Shown here: piece by piece, positions 25,366-34,004 of the stretch
Layout of the letters: the number at the start of each line of letters is the position of its first letter
Position numbering within the stretch: position 1 is the first letter of the stretch
NCBI GenBank assembly: GCA_902776835.1
Contig: CACYRK010000003.1
Coordinates: forward strand, 115,939 to 179,938
DNA: 64,000 nt
Direction: 5' to 3'
Origin: an uncultured Bacteroidales bacterium
GTDB taxonomy: Bacteria > Bacteroidota > Bacteroidia > Bacteroidales > Muribaculaceae
Program-made: the position numbers and the translations under genes
The notes under the pieces: generated by a model
The model's input: only the letters and a program-made list of their open reading frames with translations
The model's database searches: none
What the model was told of the DNA's origin: nothing

Positions 25366-25429
25366 CGGTTGAGATTGGTTGGAATGGCTGGATGGCCGTT
25401 AATCGTAAAACTAAAAAACTGTTTCGCTT

Positions 25430-26974
25430 ATGCTTAAACGCACTTTGGGGGCTGCCGTTCAGGGCATTGACGCCATAAAAGTGGAGATTGAGGTGTCGGT
25501 AGAGCCGGGCACGGGCTTCGTGCTGGTGGGCCTGCCCGACACGGCCGTGAAGGAAAGCGCTGAGCGCGTGCGCTGCGCCATACAGCAGACGGGGGCCGAC
25601 TTCCCGATGCGCAACGTGGTGATCAACATGTCGCCGGCCGACGTGAAGAAGGAGGGCTCGGCCTACGACCTGCCGCTGGCGGTGGGCATCATGGCTGCCG
25701 ACGGGCTGCTGGCCGACGACCTGCTGGGGCGCTACATGCTCATGGGCGAACTATCGCTCGACGGCTCGCTGAGGCCCATACGCGGAGCACTGCCGATGGC
25801 CATCGTGGCGCGAGAGTTGGGGCTCGACGGGTTCATCCTGCCCCGGCAAAACGCCCTCGAGGCCGCCGTGGTCAACAACCTGGACATCCTCGGGGCCGAC
25901 TCGCTGCAGCAGGTGGTGGCCTTCCTCAACGGCGACACAGGCGCCATTCCGGTCACTCGGGTCGACACACGCGCCGAGTTTGCACGCGCACAAGGCACCT
26001 TCGACTACGATTTCGCCGACGTAAAGGGCCAGGAGAACGTCAAGCGCGCCTTCGAGGTGGCCTGCGCCGGAGGACACAACATCTTGCTGGTGGGCAGTCC
26101 CGGATCGGGAAAGAGCATGATGGCCAAGCGCCTGCCGTCAATTCTGCCACCGCTCACACTCAGGGAAGCCCTCGAGACCACCAAGATACACTCCGTGGCC
26201 GGCAAACTCAAGCAAGGCACCACGCTGATGACCGTGCGACCCTTCCGCTCGCCGCACCACACCATCTCGCCTGTTGCCCTCGTGGGAGGCGGCAGTTATC
26301 CCACGCCGGGGGAAATCAGTCTGGCGCACAATGGGGTGCTCTTTCTAGACGAATTGCCAGAGTTCCCAAGGGCGGTGCTCGAGGTGATGCGGCAGCCGCT
26401 CGAGGACCGCGTGATTTCGATTTCCAGAGCCCGCTATGCCACCGAGTACCCCGCCTCGTTCATGCTCGTGGCGAGCATGAACCCGTGCCCCTGCGGCTAC
26501 TACGGCCATCCCAAGAAGCCCTGCGTGTGCACCGACTACCAGCGCATCAACTATATGAGCAAAATTAGCGGACCGCTGCTCGACCGCATCGACCTGCAGA
26601 TTGAGGTGCAGCCCGTGGAGTTCGAGCAGATTTCCAGCAAGCAGGCCGGCGAGTCGAGCGCCGCCATCCGCGCACGCGTCATCGCCGCACGCGACATCCA
26701 GGCACAACGTTTCCAGGGAGAGAAAGGCATCTACTGCAACGCACAGATGACCCCCAAACTGCTACACAAATACGCCGAGCCCGACGCCGCCGGGCTCGAG
26801 CAACTGCGCGACGCCATGGACCGCATGAACATGAGCGCCCGCGCCTACGACCGCATCCTCAAGGTCGCACGCACCATCGCCGACCTCGAAGCCTCCCCCA
26901 CCGTCCGCCACCACCACATCATGGAGGCCATAAGCTACCGCAACTTGGATAGGAGTAACTACTTTAATATGTAA
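25430..26974 (+). CDS. comM: YifB/ComM family Mg-chelatase-like AAA+ ATPase
   Basis: This 514-residue protein has the three ComM parts. An N-terminal ChlI-like domain carries VEPGTGFVLVGLPDTAVKES. An AAA+ core carries Walker A GSPGSGKS at residues 222-229 and Walker B VLFLDELPEF. A C-terminal helical domain follows the cysteine cluster MNPCPCGYYG...CVC. ComM is a helicase-like protein that helps branch migration during DNA uptake and recombination. The last 15 or so residues (AISYRNLDRSNYFNM) are encoded by a replacement end. The apparent native end lies 1.1 kb further on at 28009-28085, after the rhuM gene. Confidence 0.9.
   Translation: MLKRTLGAAVQGIDAIKVEIEVSVEPGTGFVLVGLPDTAVKESAERVRCAIQQTGADFPMRNVVINMSPADVKKEGSAYDLPLAVGIMAADGLLADDLLGRYMLMGELSLDGSLRPIRGALPMAIVARELGLDGFILPRQNALEAAVVNNLDILGADSLQQVVAFLNGDTGAIPVTRVDTRAEFARAQGTFDYDFADVKGQENVKRAFEVACAGGHNILLVGSPGSGKSMMAKRLPSILPPLTLREALETTKIHSVAGKLKQGTTLMTVRPFRSPHHTISPVALVGGGSYPTPGEISLAHNGVLFLDELPEFPRAVLEVMRQPLEDRVISISRARYATEYPASFMLVASMNPCPCGYYGHPKKPCVCTDYQRINYMSKISGPLLDRIDLQIEVQPVEFEQISSKQAGESSAAIRARVIAARDIQAQRFQGEKGIYCNAQMTPKLLHKYAEPDAAGLEQLRDAMDRMNMSARAYDRILKVARTIADLEASPTVRHHHIMEAISYRNLDRSNYFNM
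26910..26944 (+). repeat. Left copy of 35-bp direct repeat around rhuM
   Basis: ACCACCACATCATGGAGGCC continuing to ATA, then A or G, then GCTACCGCAAC, occurs at 26910-26944 and 28009-28043. The copies differ at one base and bracket a 1,099-bp unit carrying rhuM. They lie in the comM coding frame. Confidence 0.85.
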
Positions 26975-26986
26975 GAATTACACTAT

Positions 26987-28009
26987 ATGGACGACCAAGA
27001 AAGAAATATCATAATCTACCGCACTCCCGATGGTAACGCTTCAGTTGCATTACTGGCAAAAGACGGCAAAATTTGGCTTAATCAGCAACAGATGGCAGAA
27101 CTTTTTGCCACCTCGAAGCAAACCATCAGTTATCACATAGTCAACATATTGAAAGAAAATGAATTAACCAAAGACTCAGTTGTCAAAGAATATTTGACAA
27201 CTGCCGCTGACGGAAAAAGTTACAATATCGTTTTCTACTCACTTGAGATGATAATTGCGGTTGGATATCGTGTCCGAGGTATGCGAGGAACGCAATTCCG
27301 CCAATGGGCAACGAAACACCTGTCGGAATACCTTGTCAAAGGCTTTGTGATGGATGACGAAAGATTGAAGAATCCAGATGGTAGACCAGACTATTTTGAT
27401 GAATTGTTAGCACGGATTCGTGACATTCGCGCCTCGGAGAAGCGATTCTATCAAAAAATCCGTGATTTGTTCTCGTTGAGCAGCGATTATGATAAGACCG
27501 ACAAGGCTACTCAGATGTTTTTTGCTGAGACGCAGAACAAACTCCTCTATGCCGTGACCAACCAAACCGCCGCCGAACTAATTTGCGACCGGGCCGATGC
27601 AGAGAAGCCAAACATGGGACTCACCACTTGGAAAGGCTCAATAGTGAGAAAAGGCGACATAACCGTAGCCAAAAATTATCTTCAAAGTAACGAGATTGAC
27701 AAACTCAACAGGTTGGTTGACATCTTCCTAACCTCAGCCGAGATGCGTGTTGAAGGCCGCAGAGATCTAACGCTGGATTACTGGAGGCAGAATGTTGATA
27801 ACCTTATACAGTTCCAAGGAATGAGCGTGCTGCAGGGCAGAGGCTCTGTCTCAAATGACGAAATGGAGAGATATGCAAAAAGCATCTATGCCAGTTTTGA
27901 TGCAAAAAGAAAGCAAATAGAAGCCCAGCAAGCCGATGCCGACGACCTAAAACTCCTCGAAGATATCGAACGCCGAATCATCGACCAAAACAAAACCGAT
28001 AAGCAATAA
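26987..28009 (+). CDS. RhuM family protein
   Basis: This 340-residue protein starts with a winged-helix-like DNA-binding segment (WLNQQQMAELFATSKQTISY, about residues 30-49). The family core follows (VFYSLEMIIAVGYRVRGMRG, then QFRQWATKHLSEYLVKGFVM). The remaining C-terminal half contains a Fic/Doc-like helical region. RhuM proteins were first noted on a Salmonella pathogenicity island and are spread on mobile DNA. Their molecular function is not established. The gene is more AT-rich than comM and is bracketed by a 35-bp repeat of the comM end, so it has been inserted there. Its TAA is 2 bp before the displaced comM end. Confidence 0.85.
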   Translation: MDDQERNIIIYRTPDGNASVALLAKDGKIWLNQQQMAELFATSKQTISYHIVNILKENELTKDSVVKEYLTTAADGKSYNIVFYSLEMIIAVGYRVRGMRGTQFRQWATKHLSEYLVKGFVMDDERLKNPDGRPDYFDELLARIRDIRASEKRFYQKIRDLFSLSSDYDKTDKATQMFFAETQNKLLYAVTNQTAAELICDRADAEKPNMGLTTWKGSIVRKGDITVAKNYLQSNEIDKLNRLVDIFLTSAEMRVEGRRDLTLDYWRQNVDNLIQFQGMSVLQGRGSVSNDEMERYAKSIYASFDAKRKQIEAQQADADDLKLLEDIERRIIDQNKTDKQ

Positions 28010-28085
28010 CCACCACATCATGGAGGCCATAGGCTACCGCAACCTCGACCGCACCGGCTACCTGACACCGGGGCAGATAATTTGA
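28009..28085 (+). pseudogene. Displaced original 3' end of comM
   Basis: In the comM frame this reads HHIMEAIGYRNLDRTGYLTP followed by GQII and a TGA, a natural ComM C-terminus. It lacks a start and is cut off from the comM body by the rhuM unit. It includes the right copy of the 35-bp repeat. Confidence 0.75.
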
Positions 28086-28172
28086 CATTTGCCTGCAGGT
28101 TACTACAAGACAATCAGTTGAGGGGGACAACAACAACTCGGTGTTTCGGGGTGGTGAATTGTGGGGTGGATA

Positions 28173-28204
28173 ATTGTGGTTTTTGGAGAAAAATCATACC
28201 TTTG
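28173..28204 (+). promoter_or_regulatory. Promoter of the 28254 membrane protein gene
   Basis: ATTG at 28173-28176, 20 bp, then TACCTTTG at 28197-28204 fits the Bacteroidetes consensus. It lies downstream of an in-frame ATG at 28161, which rules that ATG out as the start. Confidence 0.65.
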
Positions 28205-28253
28205 CAAAAAAATATCTTTGTTGGTGGATGGCGTTAATGGAGATGATTGCATT

Positions 28254-28763
28254 ATGAAACAAGAGAATAACAAGAAACGGACTGAAGAGGAGTTGTGCCA
28301 CGACATTACCGCCAGGGCTGAGAAGTTGCATGTATTGAAACCCAAGGTGAAATATGTCATGCTGGCCGTCGTTCTCGCTTTGTTTGCGCTTGGTGCCTTG
28401 AACAGCCACTATAAGTGGTTTGTTATGGATAAATGGTGGTGGGCGTGGCTTGGCATTGTCGTGCTGTGGTTCTTAGTTTTCTACGTAATCATTCGACAAT
28501 TGATTAACGGCATGAGGCGCGCGGCAACGCCCAGGGAGCATCTCCGTAAAGCCAAATGGTTGAAGAGGATTGTCAAGATAAGAAATTCCCTTTGGTTGAT
28601 TATTCCGTTTATGCCCGTTTTGGGCAACGTGATGGATGTTGGGGAGTTGACGGCTATTCTGCTGTGCTTGGGCTTGATGCTCGTGTTTGGGTTTGTGGCC
28701 GGCGGCATCGACTCGGCTTTCAGCGATGATTTGCACGAGTTGGAGTACAGGCTCGAAGACTGA
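28254..28763 (+). CDS. Small membrane protein of unknown function
   Basis: This 169-residue protein has a charged cytoplasmic start (KQENNKKRTEEELCHDITAR). Four hydrophobic segments follow: VMLAVVLALFALGAL, WWAWLGIVVLWFLVFYVII, SLWLIIPFMPVLG, and AILLCLGLMLVFGFVAGG. An acidic tail (DDLHELEYRLED) ends it. I do not recognise the family. The start at 28254 is chosen because the promoter at 28173-28204 lies after the earlier in-frame ATG. A hairpin terminator follows 20-50 bp after the stop. Confidence 0.65.
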   Translation: MKQENNKKRTEEELCHDITARAEKLHVLKPKVKYVMLAVVLALFALGALNSHYKWFVMDKWWWAWLGIVVLWFLVFYVIIRQLINGMRRAATPREHLRKAKWLKRIVKIRNSLWLIIPFMPVLGNVMDVGELTAILLCLGLMLVFGFVAGGIDSAFSDDLHELEYRLED

Positions 28764-28783
28764 GTTCCTGTGACCATAGGAAA

Positions 28784-28812
28784 GAGGAGCGGCGCGAGAT
28801 TTTGGGTCTCGC
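28784..28812 (+). terminator. Hairpin terminator, also a dispersed 29-bp repeat
   Basis: GCGAGA-TTTTGGG-TCTCGC forms a 6-bp stem at 28794-28812, followed by CTGTTTTCC. The 29-bp stretch from 28784 is identical to 30665-30693, where it is part of a longer hairpin. Confidence 0.55.
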
Positions 28813-28915
28813 CTGTTTTCCGCAATGAGACACCCAAATCATTTTATCCATAAAATATTGGGTGGATAACGGAAGTAGGGTGAACTGATTCCAGGTTTAT
28901 GGACATGAATCTGCC

Positions 28916-29899
28916 TTAGTGATTCATATCATGGAAATCCTCGGTGGGGAGGGGGTGTGGCTCGTCGCTGAGGAGAACGTATAGCACGGGGTGCCGCAGC
29001 AAGTCGGGCAGGTTGTAGTGTACACCGTCCACAAGCACATGGTTGCTCACCAACCTCACGCCGTGGCTGTAGTCGGCGTAGTAGTCGGCATGGCGCAGAA
29101 ACATGGGTTGCTGGGGATGCCCGTCGGGGTGATGCCATCCGTAAATCACCACCTCGTGCGGGTACTGTGGCGAGAGGTGCCGCCAGCAAGTCTGAATAAT
29201 GTCTTTCTTCAGTCCCGAGATGAACTGCCCCAAGTGGTAGCCGCGCATTTCAAACATACGCATCAACACGCGGTTATGATCCTGATACACAATGGGGTCG
29301 CTGTTGCGATTGCCACGCGGTCGAAAGGGGAAAATGTCAAGCCGTCCCTCGGCCACATCGTTGATGCGGTCCACCATGTAGGCTGTTGGCAGCGAGCAGT
29401 CGAGTTCACGCGCTATGGCTTGTGCCGCCCTCGGGCTCATTGGCATCCGCACATAGTCCTCGTCGGTGCCCACCATCAGATAGTCGGGAAGTACCAGCAG
29501 TTCAATGGTGTGAGGTTCGGCCAGCAGCGGCACAGAGTCGGTAACGGCAGTGTGAATCACCACCTTGCGGAAGTTGCGCATTGCCTGAGGCACGTTTCCT
29601 GCAAGCACCTCGCTCACGATAGCCGAGTCGAGCGGCCAAAAGCCAAGCGTGTCGGCTTGCAGCATGAAGTCCCATCCTGTAAGGCGCGAAGCCGGCAAGT
29701 GGCGGTAATGCTCCACCGGCACCGACACGTCGCCACCAAGTACGGCGTGGTCAGCAGGGCGAAGATGACGCACCGGCTGTTCGGCCCTGAGCGCCGGCGC
29801 AAAAGCCCACATGAACACTACAACTGCAACCATAATCCTGAAAGGTGTCATGCCCAGTTTCCACACCTTAGACGTGCTGTTAAGTCTGTCGTTGCTCAT
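28916..29899 (-). CDS. Secreted protein of unknown function
   Basis: This 327-residue protein has a basic start and a signal peptide-like helix (MVAVVVFMWAFAPALRAEQ, about residues 24-42). The mature part is rich in histidine and aromatic residues. Its most striking stretch is VVIYGWHHPDGHPQQPMFLR followed by HADYYADYSHGVRLV. These clustered histidines, aspartates and tyrosines look like a metal-binding or catalytic site. I do not recognise a named family. An exact -7 element lies on the minus strand (complement of CAAATATA at 29933-29940) 34 bp upstream. Confidence 0.65.
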   Translation of the reverse strand: MSNDRLNSTSKVWKLGMTPFRIMVAVVVFMWAFAPALRAEQPVRHLRPADHAVLGGDVSVPVEHYRHLPASRLTGWDFMLQADTLGFWPLDSAIVSEVLAGNVPQAMRNFRKVVIHTAVTDSVPLLAEPHTIELLVLPDYLMVGTDEDYVRMPMSPRAAQAIARELDCSLPTAYMVDRINDVAEGRLDIFPFRPRGNRNSDPIVYQDHNRVLMRMFEMRGYHLGQFISGLKKDIIQTCWRHLSPQYPHEVVIYGWHHPDGHPQQPMFLRHADYYADYSHGVRLVSNHVLVDGVHYNLPDLLRHPVLYVLLSDEPHPLPTEDFHDMNH

Positions 29900-29932
29900 A
29901 ATACGGTTTTAATTTCTGGTTGTCCTGTGATG

Positions 29933-29940
29933 CAAATATA
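29933..29940 (-). promoter_or_regulatory. -7 promoter element for the 28916 gene
   Basis: The minus strand reads TATATTTG, with ACTG 19 bp upstream as a weak -33. It lies 34 bp before the ATG at 29899. Confidence 0.5.
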
Positions 29941-29969
29941 TAAAATTGATAGTCCGTCACCAGTGTTGG

Positions 29970-30506
29970 TTAGGCTTTTGAGGTCTTGGCGTGGGTCTTG
30001 AGTATCTTGGTGGCTTGGGAATAGGGGCTGGTTGTGACGCTCTCAAAGTAAGCCGCCATCGTGGTGGTATAGGTACACTTGAACACGCCACGCGAGAACA
30101 GTTGGTTGTCATCGAAACTTTTGACCAAGCCGAGCATCTCTTGGTGGGTCTGTGCCAACAGAGTTTTCGCCTCATCGAGACTGGTGTTCTGGTGCTTCTC
30201 GACCAGCATCTTGTCCATCTCATGGTAGTTTTTGCGGTACTCGTCGGGAAGGTAGTCGCGCTGATGGCCCTCGCGAATGTTCTTGACGAACTCCCGCATG
30301 AGCACTTGCCATTCGTAGAGATGCGTCAAGATATCGCGCAGACAGCGGTCGTTTACCCAACGTACACCGCACTTCTTGGAGTCGGCGGCAAAGTTGAATG
30401 GTGCAACTGCGGTTTCTGCGCTCAACTTGTCGATTTGTTCATACAGTTTTGCATAGCCGTCTTGCATGGCTGTGATGAGTTCCGCTTGATGTGTTGGTTT
30501 CGCCAT
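29970..30506 (-). CDS. ClbS/DfsB family four-helix-bundle protein
   Basis: This 178-residue protein matches the ClbS/DfsB (DUF1706) family: RWVNDRCLRDILTHLYEWQV in the second helix, then YLPDEYRKNYHEMDKMLVEK, then a late FKCTYTTTMAAYFESVTTS. ClbS itself protects colibactin producers by opening the cyclopropane of the toxin. Most relatives, including ones in gut Bacteroidales without colibactin genes, have no tested function. No biosynthetic cluster is seen here. A TAACTTTG -7 element lies on the minus strand at 30539-30546, 33 bp upstream. Confidence 0.8.
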   Translation of the reverse strand: MAKPTHQAELITAMQDGYAKLYEQIDKLSAETAVAPFNFAADSKKCGVRWVNDRCLRDILTHLYEWQVLMREFVKNIREGHQRDYLPDEYRKNYHEMDKMLVEKHQNTSLDEAKTLLAQTHQEMLGLVKSFDDNQLFSRGVFKCTYTTTMAAYFESVTTSPYSQATKILKTHAKTSKA

Positions 30507-30538
30507 AGTGCTTGGTTTTAAATGATTGATTGTGAGCG

Positions 30539-30546
30539 CAAAGTTA
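30539..30546 (-). promoter_or_regulatory. -7 promoter element for the ClbS-like gene
   Basis: The minus strand reads TAACTTTG, an exact match, 33 bp before the ATG at 30506. No clear -33 is seen. Confidence 0.5.
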
Positions 30547-30664
30547 CAACTATTTTAATGAATAACCTGTTGGCGGAATTAAATTTTAATAAATTGATGT
30601 TGAAAAGTTGTGCATTTCACTGATTCGCAGTGTTTTGGCTTACCATAGAAACTTGAGTAGAAAC

Positions 30665-30701
30665 GAGGAGCGGCGCGAGATTTTGGGTCTCGCGCCGCTC
30701 C
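30665..30701 (-). terminator. Strong hairpin after queA
   Basis: Perfect 14-bp arms GGAGCGGCGCGAGA (30667-30680) and TCTCGCGCCGCTCC (30688-30701) with a TTTTGGG loop lie 20 bp after the queA stop. The T-tract on the minus strand is weak. The stretch 30665-30693 recurs at 28784-28812. Confidence 0.65.
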
Positions 30702-30721
30702 GTTTAGTTGCGTTTTTGTGG

Positions 30722-31774
30722 TCAGTCCACAATGAGCATTACGTCGCCGTAGGCGCCGAAGCGGTATTTCTCGTCGATGGCGGTTTTGTAACTTGCCATC
30801 ACGTTCTCGTAGCCGCCGAAACTTGCTGTGGCCATGAGCATGGTCGACAGTGGCATGTGGAATGTGGTGACCAGGGCGTCGATGGTGGTCACTGGGTAAG
30901 GCGGGAAGAGGAATTTGTTGGTCCACCCGTTATAGGGCTTGATGTGCCCGTTCATGCCCACGGCGCTCTCCATGGCGCGCAGCACCGAAGTGCCGATGGC
31001 GCACACCTTGTTGCCGTTGTCGCGCTTGTGGTTCACGCGTTCGGCCAGTTCTTCGCTCACGAGCATCTGCTCGCTGTCCATGCGGTGCTTGGTGAGGTCC
31101 TCGACGTCGATGTCGCGGTAACTGCCCAGGCCGATGTGCATCGTCAGGAAGTCGGTCTCGATGTCCTTGATTTCGAGGCGACGCATGAGTTCGCGCGAGA
31201 AATTCAGTCCGGCAGCCGGCGCTACCACGGCGCCCTCGTTGCGGGCGAAGATGGTCTGGTAGCGGTCAACGTCGTCCTCCTCGGCTTCGCGATGGATGTA
31301 GTAAGGCAATGGTGTCGACCCTAAGGCGAACAGGCGCTCCTTGAACTCGTCGTGCGGACCGTCGTAAAGGAAGCGCAGCGTGCGGCCGCGCGAGGTGGTG
31401 TTGTCGATTACCTCGGCCACCATCGAGTCGTCGAGGCCGAAATATAACTTGTTGCCGATGCGGATTTTGCGTGCCGGCTCCACCAGCACGTCCCACAACT
31501 TGAAGTCGCTGTTGAGTTCGCGCAGCAGGAACACTTCGATGCGCGCTCCGGTTTTCTCCTTGTTGCCGTAGAGTTTTGCGGGGAACACGCGCGTGTCGTT
31601 AAAGATGAAGAGGTCCTCGGCATTGAAGAAGTTGAGGATTTCCTTAAATGTGAGATGCTCGATTTCGCCGCTTTTGCGGTGCAGCACGAGCATTCGCGCG
31701 TCGTCGCGGTTGTCCAGTGGGTGCGAGGCTATGAGTTCCTCGGGCAGATTAAAGTTGAATTCCGATAGTTTCAT
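30722..31774 (-). CDS. queA: S-adenosylmethionine:tRNA ribosyltransferase-isomerase QueA
   Basis: This 350-residue protein makes epoxyqueuosine in tRNA by transferring the ribosyl part of SAM to 7-aminomethyl-7-deazaguanine. Family motifs include LPEELIASHPLDNRDDARML at the start, FIFNDTRVFPAKLYG, GLNFSRELM, and DFLTMHIGLGSYRDI. The length is normal for QueA. The open frame extends back to 31939, but that part is out-of-frame truB sequence, so the start is the ATG at 31774. That ATG is 7 bp after the truB stop, and the gene is the last of the operon. Confidence 0.95.
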   Translation of the reverse strand: MKLSEFNFNLPEELIASHPLDNRDDARMLVLHRKSGEIEHLTFKEILNFFNAEDLFIFNDTRVFPAKLYGNKEKTGARIEVFLLRELNSDFKLWDVLVEPARKIRIGNKLYFGLDDSMVAEVIDNTTSRGRTLRFLYDGPHDEFKERLFALGSTPLPYYIHREAEEDDVDRYQTIFARNEGAVVAPAAGLNFSRELMRRLEIKDIETDFLTMHIGLGSYRDIDVEDLTKHRMDSEQMLVSEELAERVNHKRDNGNKVCAIGTSVLRAMESAVGMNGHIKPYNGWTNKFLFPPYPVTTIDALVTTFHMPLSTMLMATASFGGYENVMASYKTAIDEKYRFGAYGDVMLIVD

Positions 31775-31781
31775 GTATCCT

Positions 31782-32594
31782 TTAGTATTGATCGTTATTT
31801 TTCTGTTTGCGCAATTTTTCTGCCAGAGCACGCTGTCGGTTGGCGACGCGCTCGGCCTCGAGCAGTTCGGCCTGTGCTTGCTCCACGGGCACGAGGGGCT
31901 CGCTGGCGAGTCGGTCGAGCAACTGGTCGAGCGGCTCACACTGGTCGACGCTGAAACTGCCCACGCGCGTGCGTCGCAGCCCGTAGAGGTGTGCTCCGCT
32001 GCCCAGCGCCACGCCGATGTCGCGTGCCAAGGCGCGGATATAGGTGCCCTTGCTGCAAAGCACGCGCACCGTGAGCGTGGGCTCCTGTGGCAACCCGCAC
32101 TCGAGCACCTCGATTTCGTCGATTACCAGCGTCTTGGCCTTGATGTCTACGTCGTGGCCTTTGCGGGCCAGTTTATAGGCCGGCTTGCCGTCGACCTTGC
32201 AGGCCGAGAAAGCAGGCGGCACCTGCTCAATGGCGCCGGTGAACTGCTGCTGCAACACGCGCTCCACTTGTTCGCGCGTGATATGCTCCCAGGGGTAGGT
32301 GGCGTCGACCTCGGTCTCGAGGTCAAACGATGGGGTCGTGGCGCCCAGCCTAATCCATGCGGTGTACTGCTTCACGCCAGCCTGCAGTTCGTCGATGCGC
32401 TTGGTCATGCGGCCGGTGCACACCAGCAGCACGCCGCTGGCCAGCGGGTCGAGCGTGCCGGCGTGACCCACGTGCATGCGCTTGCAGCCCAAGCGGCGGC
32501 ACAGCAGGTTGCGAATCTGCTTCACCGCAGCAAACGACGTCATGCGCAGTGGCTTGTCGATAGCAAATATTTCACCAGCAATAGGATTGAGCAT
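31782..32594 (-). CDS. truB: tRNA pseudouridine-55 synthase TruB
   Basis: This 270-residue protein isomerises U55 in the T-loop of tRNA. The catalytic aspartate lies in GHAGTLDPLASGVL near residue 49. Other family motifs are PAFSACKVDGKPAYKLAR and SKGTYIRALARDIG. It lacks a long PUA extension, as is usual in Bacteroidetes. It lies 74 bp after uppP and 7 bp before queA in one operon. Confidence 0.95.
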   Translation of the reverse strand: MLNPIAGEIFAIDKPLRMTSFAAVKQIRNLLCRRLGCKRMHVGHAGTLDPLASGVLLVCTGRMTKRIDELQAGVKQYTAWIRLGATTPSFDLETEVDATYPWEHITREQVERVLQQQFTGAIEQVPPAFSACKVDGKPAYKLARKGHDVDIKAKTLVIDEIEVLECGLPQEPTLTVRVLCSKGTYIRALARDIGVALGSGAHLYGLRRTRVGSFSVDQCEPLDQLLDRLASEPLVPVEQAQAELLEAERVANRQRALAEKLRKQKNNDQY

Positions 32595-32668
32595 AAGCAG
32601 AACGTATATAGATTATAGATTAGAGATTAGAGATTATAGATAATCGTGTGAATCTCAATCTATGGTTA

Positions 32669-33469
32669 TTATTGCATGAATGAGCACGCTATGGTCACGA
32701 TGCCCACGATGGCGCAATAGATGCCAAAGTACACCAATTTGCCGCGCTTGACGATGTTGATCATCCACTTGCAGGCCAGGCATCCGGCGGCAAAAGCCGC
32801 GACGAAGCCCACCACCAGCGGCAGCGTATCGATGCCTCCAAAGGCGGCCTCGCCCTTTACTGCCTTCATCACGTCGAGCAGCGCCTCGCCCACGATGGGC
32901 GGAATCACCATCAGGAACGAGAACTGTGCCAGGCTCTCCTTTTTGTTGCCCAGCAGCAGTCCGGTGGCGATGGTGCTACCCGAGCGCGACAGGCCGGGCA
33001 TCACGGCGCAGGCCTGTGCCACGCCGATAATCAGGGCGTCGCGCCAGCCGATGCGCTCCTTGGTGCGCGGCTTGGCGTAATAGGAGAAGATGAGCAGCGA
33101 GGCGGTGACGAGCAGCATGATGCCCACCACCAACAGTCCCGAGCCGAACACCTCTTCCACCTTGTCCTTGAAGAAGAAGCCCACGATGCCGATGGGAATC
33201 ATCGACACCAGGATGTTCAGAAAATATTTCGTGGCATCGTTCATCTCAAATTTGAAGAGTCCCTTCAAAATCCATGCGATTTCGCTCCAGAGCACCACAA
33301 AGGTGCTCAGCACCGTCGCCACGTGTACCATTACGGTGAACGCGAGGTTGTCACTGCCGTCGATGCCGAAGAGGTAAGCGCCGATGGCCAAGTGGCCACT
33401 GCTACTCACCGGCAGATATTCTGTAAGGCCTTGGATGATGCCCAGGATGAGTGCTTGCAGCCAGTCCAT
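32669..33469 (-). CDS. uppP: Undecaprenyl-diphosphatase UppP (BacA)
   Basis: This 266-residue inner-membrane protein has the two family signatures [14 protein letters not shown] near residue 15 and [15 protein letters not shown] near 155. It recycles undecaprenyl pyrophosphate to the monophosphate carrier lipid for peptidoglycan and surface polysaccharide synthesis and gives bacitracin tolerance when abundant. Its ATG overlaps the stop of the DUF3098 gene by one base (TAATG), so translation is coupled. Confidence 0.95.
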   Translation of the reverse strand: MDWLQALILGIIQGLTEYLPVSSSGHLAIGAYLFGIDGSDNLAFTVMVHVATVLSTFVVLWSEIAWILKGLFKFEMNDATKYFLNILVSMIPIGIVGFFFKDKVEEVFGSGLLVVGIMLLVTASLLIFSYYAKPRTKERIGWRDALIIGVAQACAVMPGLSRSGSTIATGLLLGNKKESLAQFSFLMVIPPIVGEALLDVMKAVKGEAAFGGIDTLPLVVGFVAAFAAGCLACKWMINIVKRGKLVYFGIYCAIVGIVTIACSFMQ

Positions 33470-33726
33470 TATTCTACTGGTTTTTCTTTCTTGCGATAGA
33501 GGATAGCCGGAGCCATCAGCACGAAGCCAATCAGTGCTATGGTGGGGCCTACCACGGTGCGTGAACTCTCAAAGATGGCATAATTGAACTCGCTGCCCTC
33601 GTTGGCACTGCCGGCCATCATGCAGAATCCCACTATGATAAGTAGCAGGCACACGCCCATAAGGATGAAATTCAGTTTTGTCAGCGGCATCTCGGATGCG
33701 CTGTTTTTGCGGTTGTTTTTCGACAT
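33469..33726 (-). CDS. DUF3098 small membrane protein
   Basis: This 85-residue protein has two membrane helices ([18 protein letters not shown] and [18 protein letters not shown]) with a short [10 protein letters not shown] loop between them. It matches DUF3098. In Bacteroidetes this gene usually sits between ftsX and uppP. Here ftsX is not directly upstream, where a promoter and the hairpin element lie instead. Its role is unknown. Confidence 0.85.
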   Translation of the reverse strand: MSKNNRKNSASEMPLTKLNFILMGVCLLLIIVGFCMMAGSANEGSEFNYAIFESSRTVVGPTIALIGFVLMAPAILYRKKEKPVE

Positions 33727-33759
33727 AAATTATGTAGTTACAGATATTTTTGCAGGGTG

Positions 33760-33791
33760 CAAAATTACAACATGAAAAAGCCTTTGTCAAG
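33760..33791 (-). promoter_or_regulatory. Promoter of the DUF3098-uppP-truB-queA operon
   Basis: On the minus strand CTTG (33788-33791), 20 bp, then TAATTTTG (33760-33767) fits TTTG-N19-21-TAnnTTTG. It lies 34 bp before the ATG at 33726. Confidence 0.7.
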
Positions 33792-33818
33792 ACCTAAACC
33801 CATTTTTCTGCTTTTTTA

Positions 33819-34004
33819 AACCCAAATCGGTCATTAGAAATTATGCCAGAACAGAATTTGTTTTGAGTGTATTGCTGTTAATGAAATCGAAGGCATAGCC
33901 GGCTATGGCAAGATCTCAATGGCGGCAAGACGCCAAAACAAAACTGTTATGGCATAATTAGGAATAAAAAAAACATAACTCCGTTCTAATGACCGATTTG
34001 GGTT
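33819..34004. repeat. Long-hairpin (MITE-like) element, copy 2
   Basis: This 186-bp element is clearly homologous over its whole length to 7764-7951. Its ends AACCCAAATCGGTCATTAGA and TCTAATGACCGATTTGGGTT are perfect inverted repeats. Inner arms AATTATGCCA and TGGCATAATT pair exactly, and the centre CATAGCCGGCTATG is a perfect palindrome. It has no coding capacity. Confidence 0.8.

Noticed and set aside
31775..31939. N-terminal extension of queA to 31939
   Set aside because: The extra 55 residues are low-complexity and overlap truB coding sequence. QueA homology begins exactly at the ATG at 31774.
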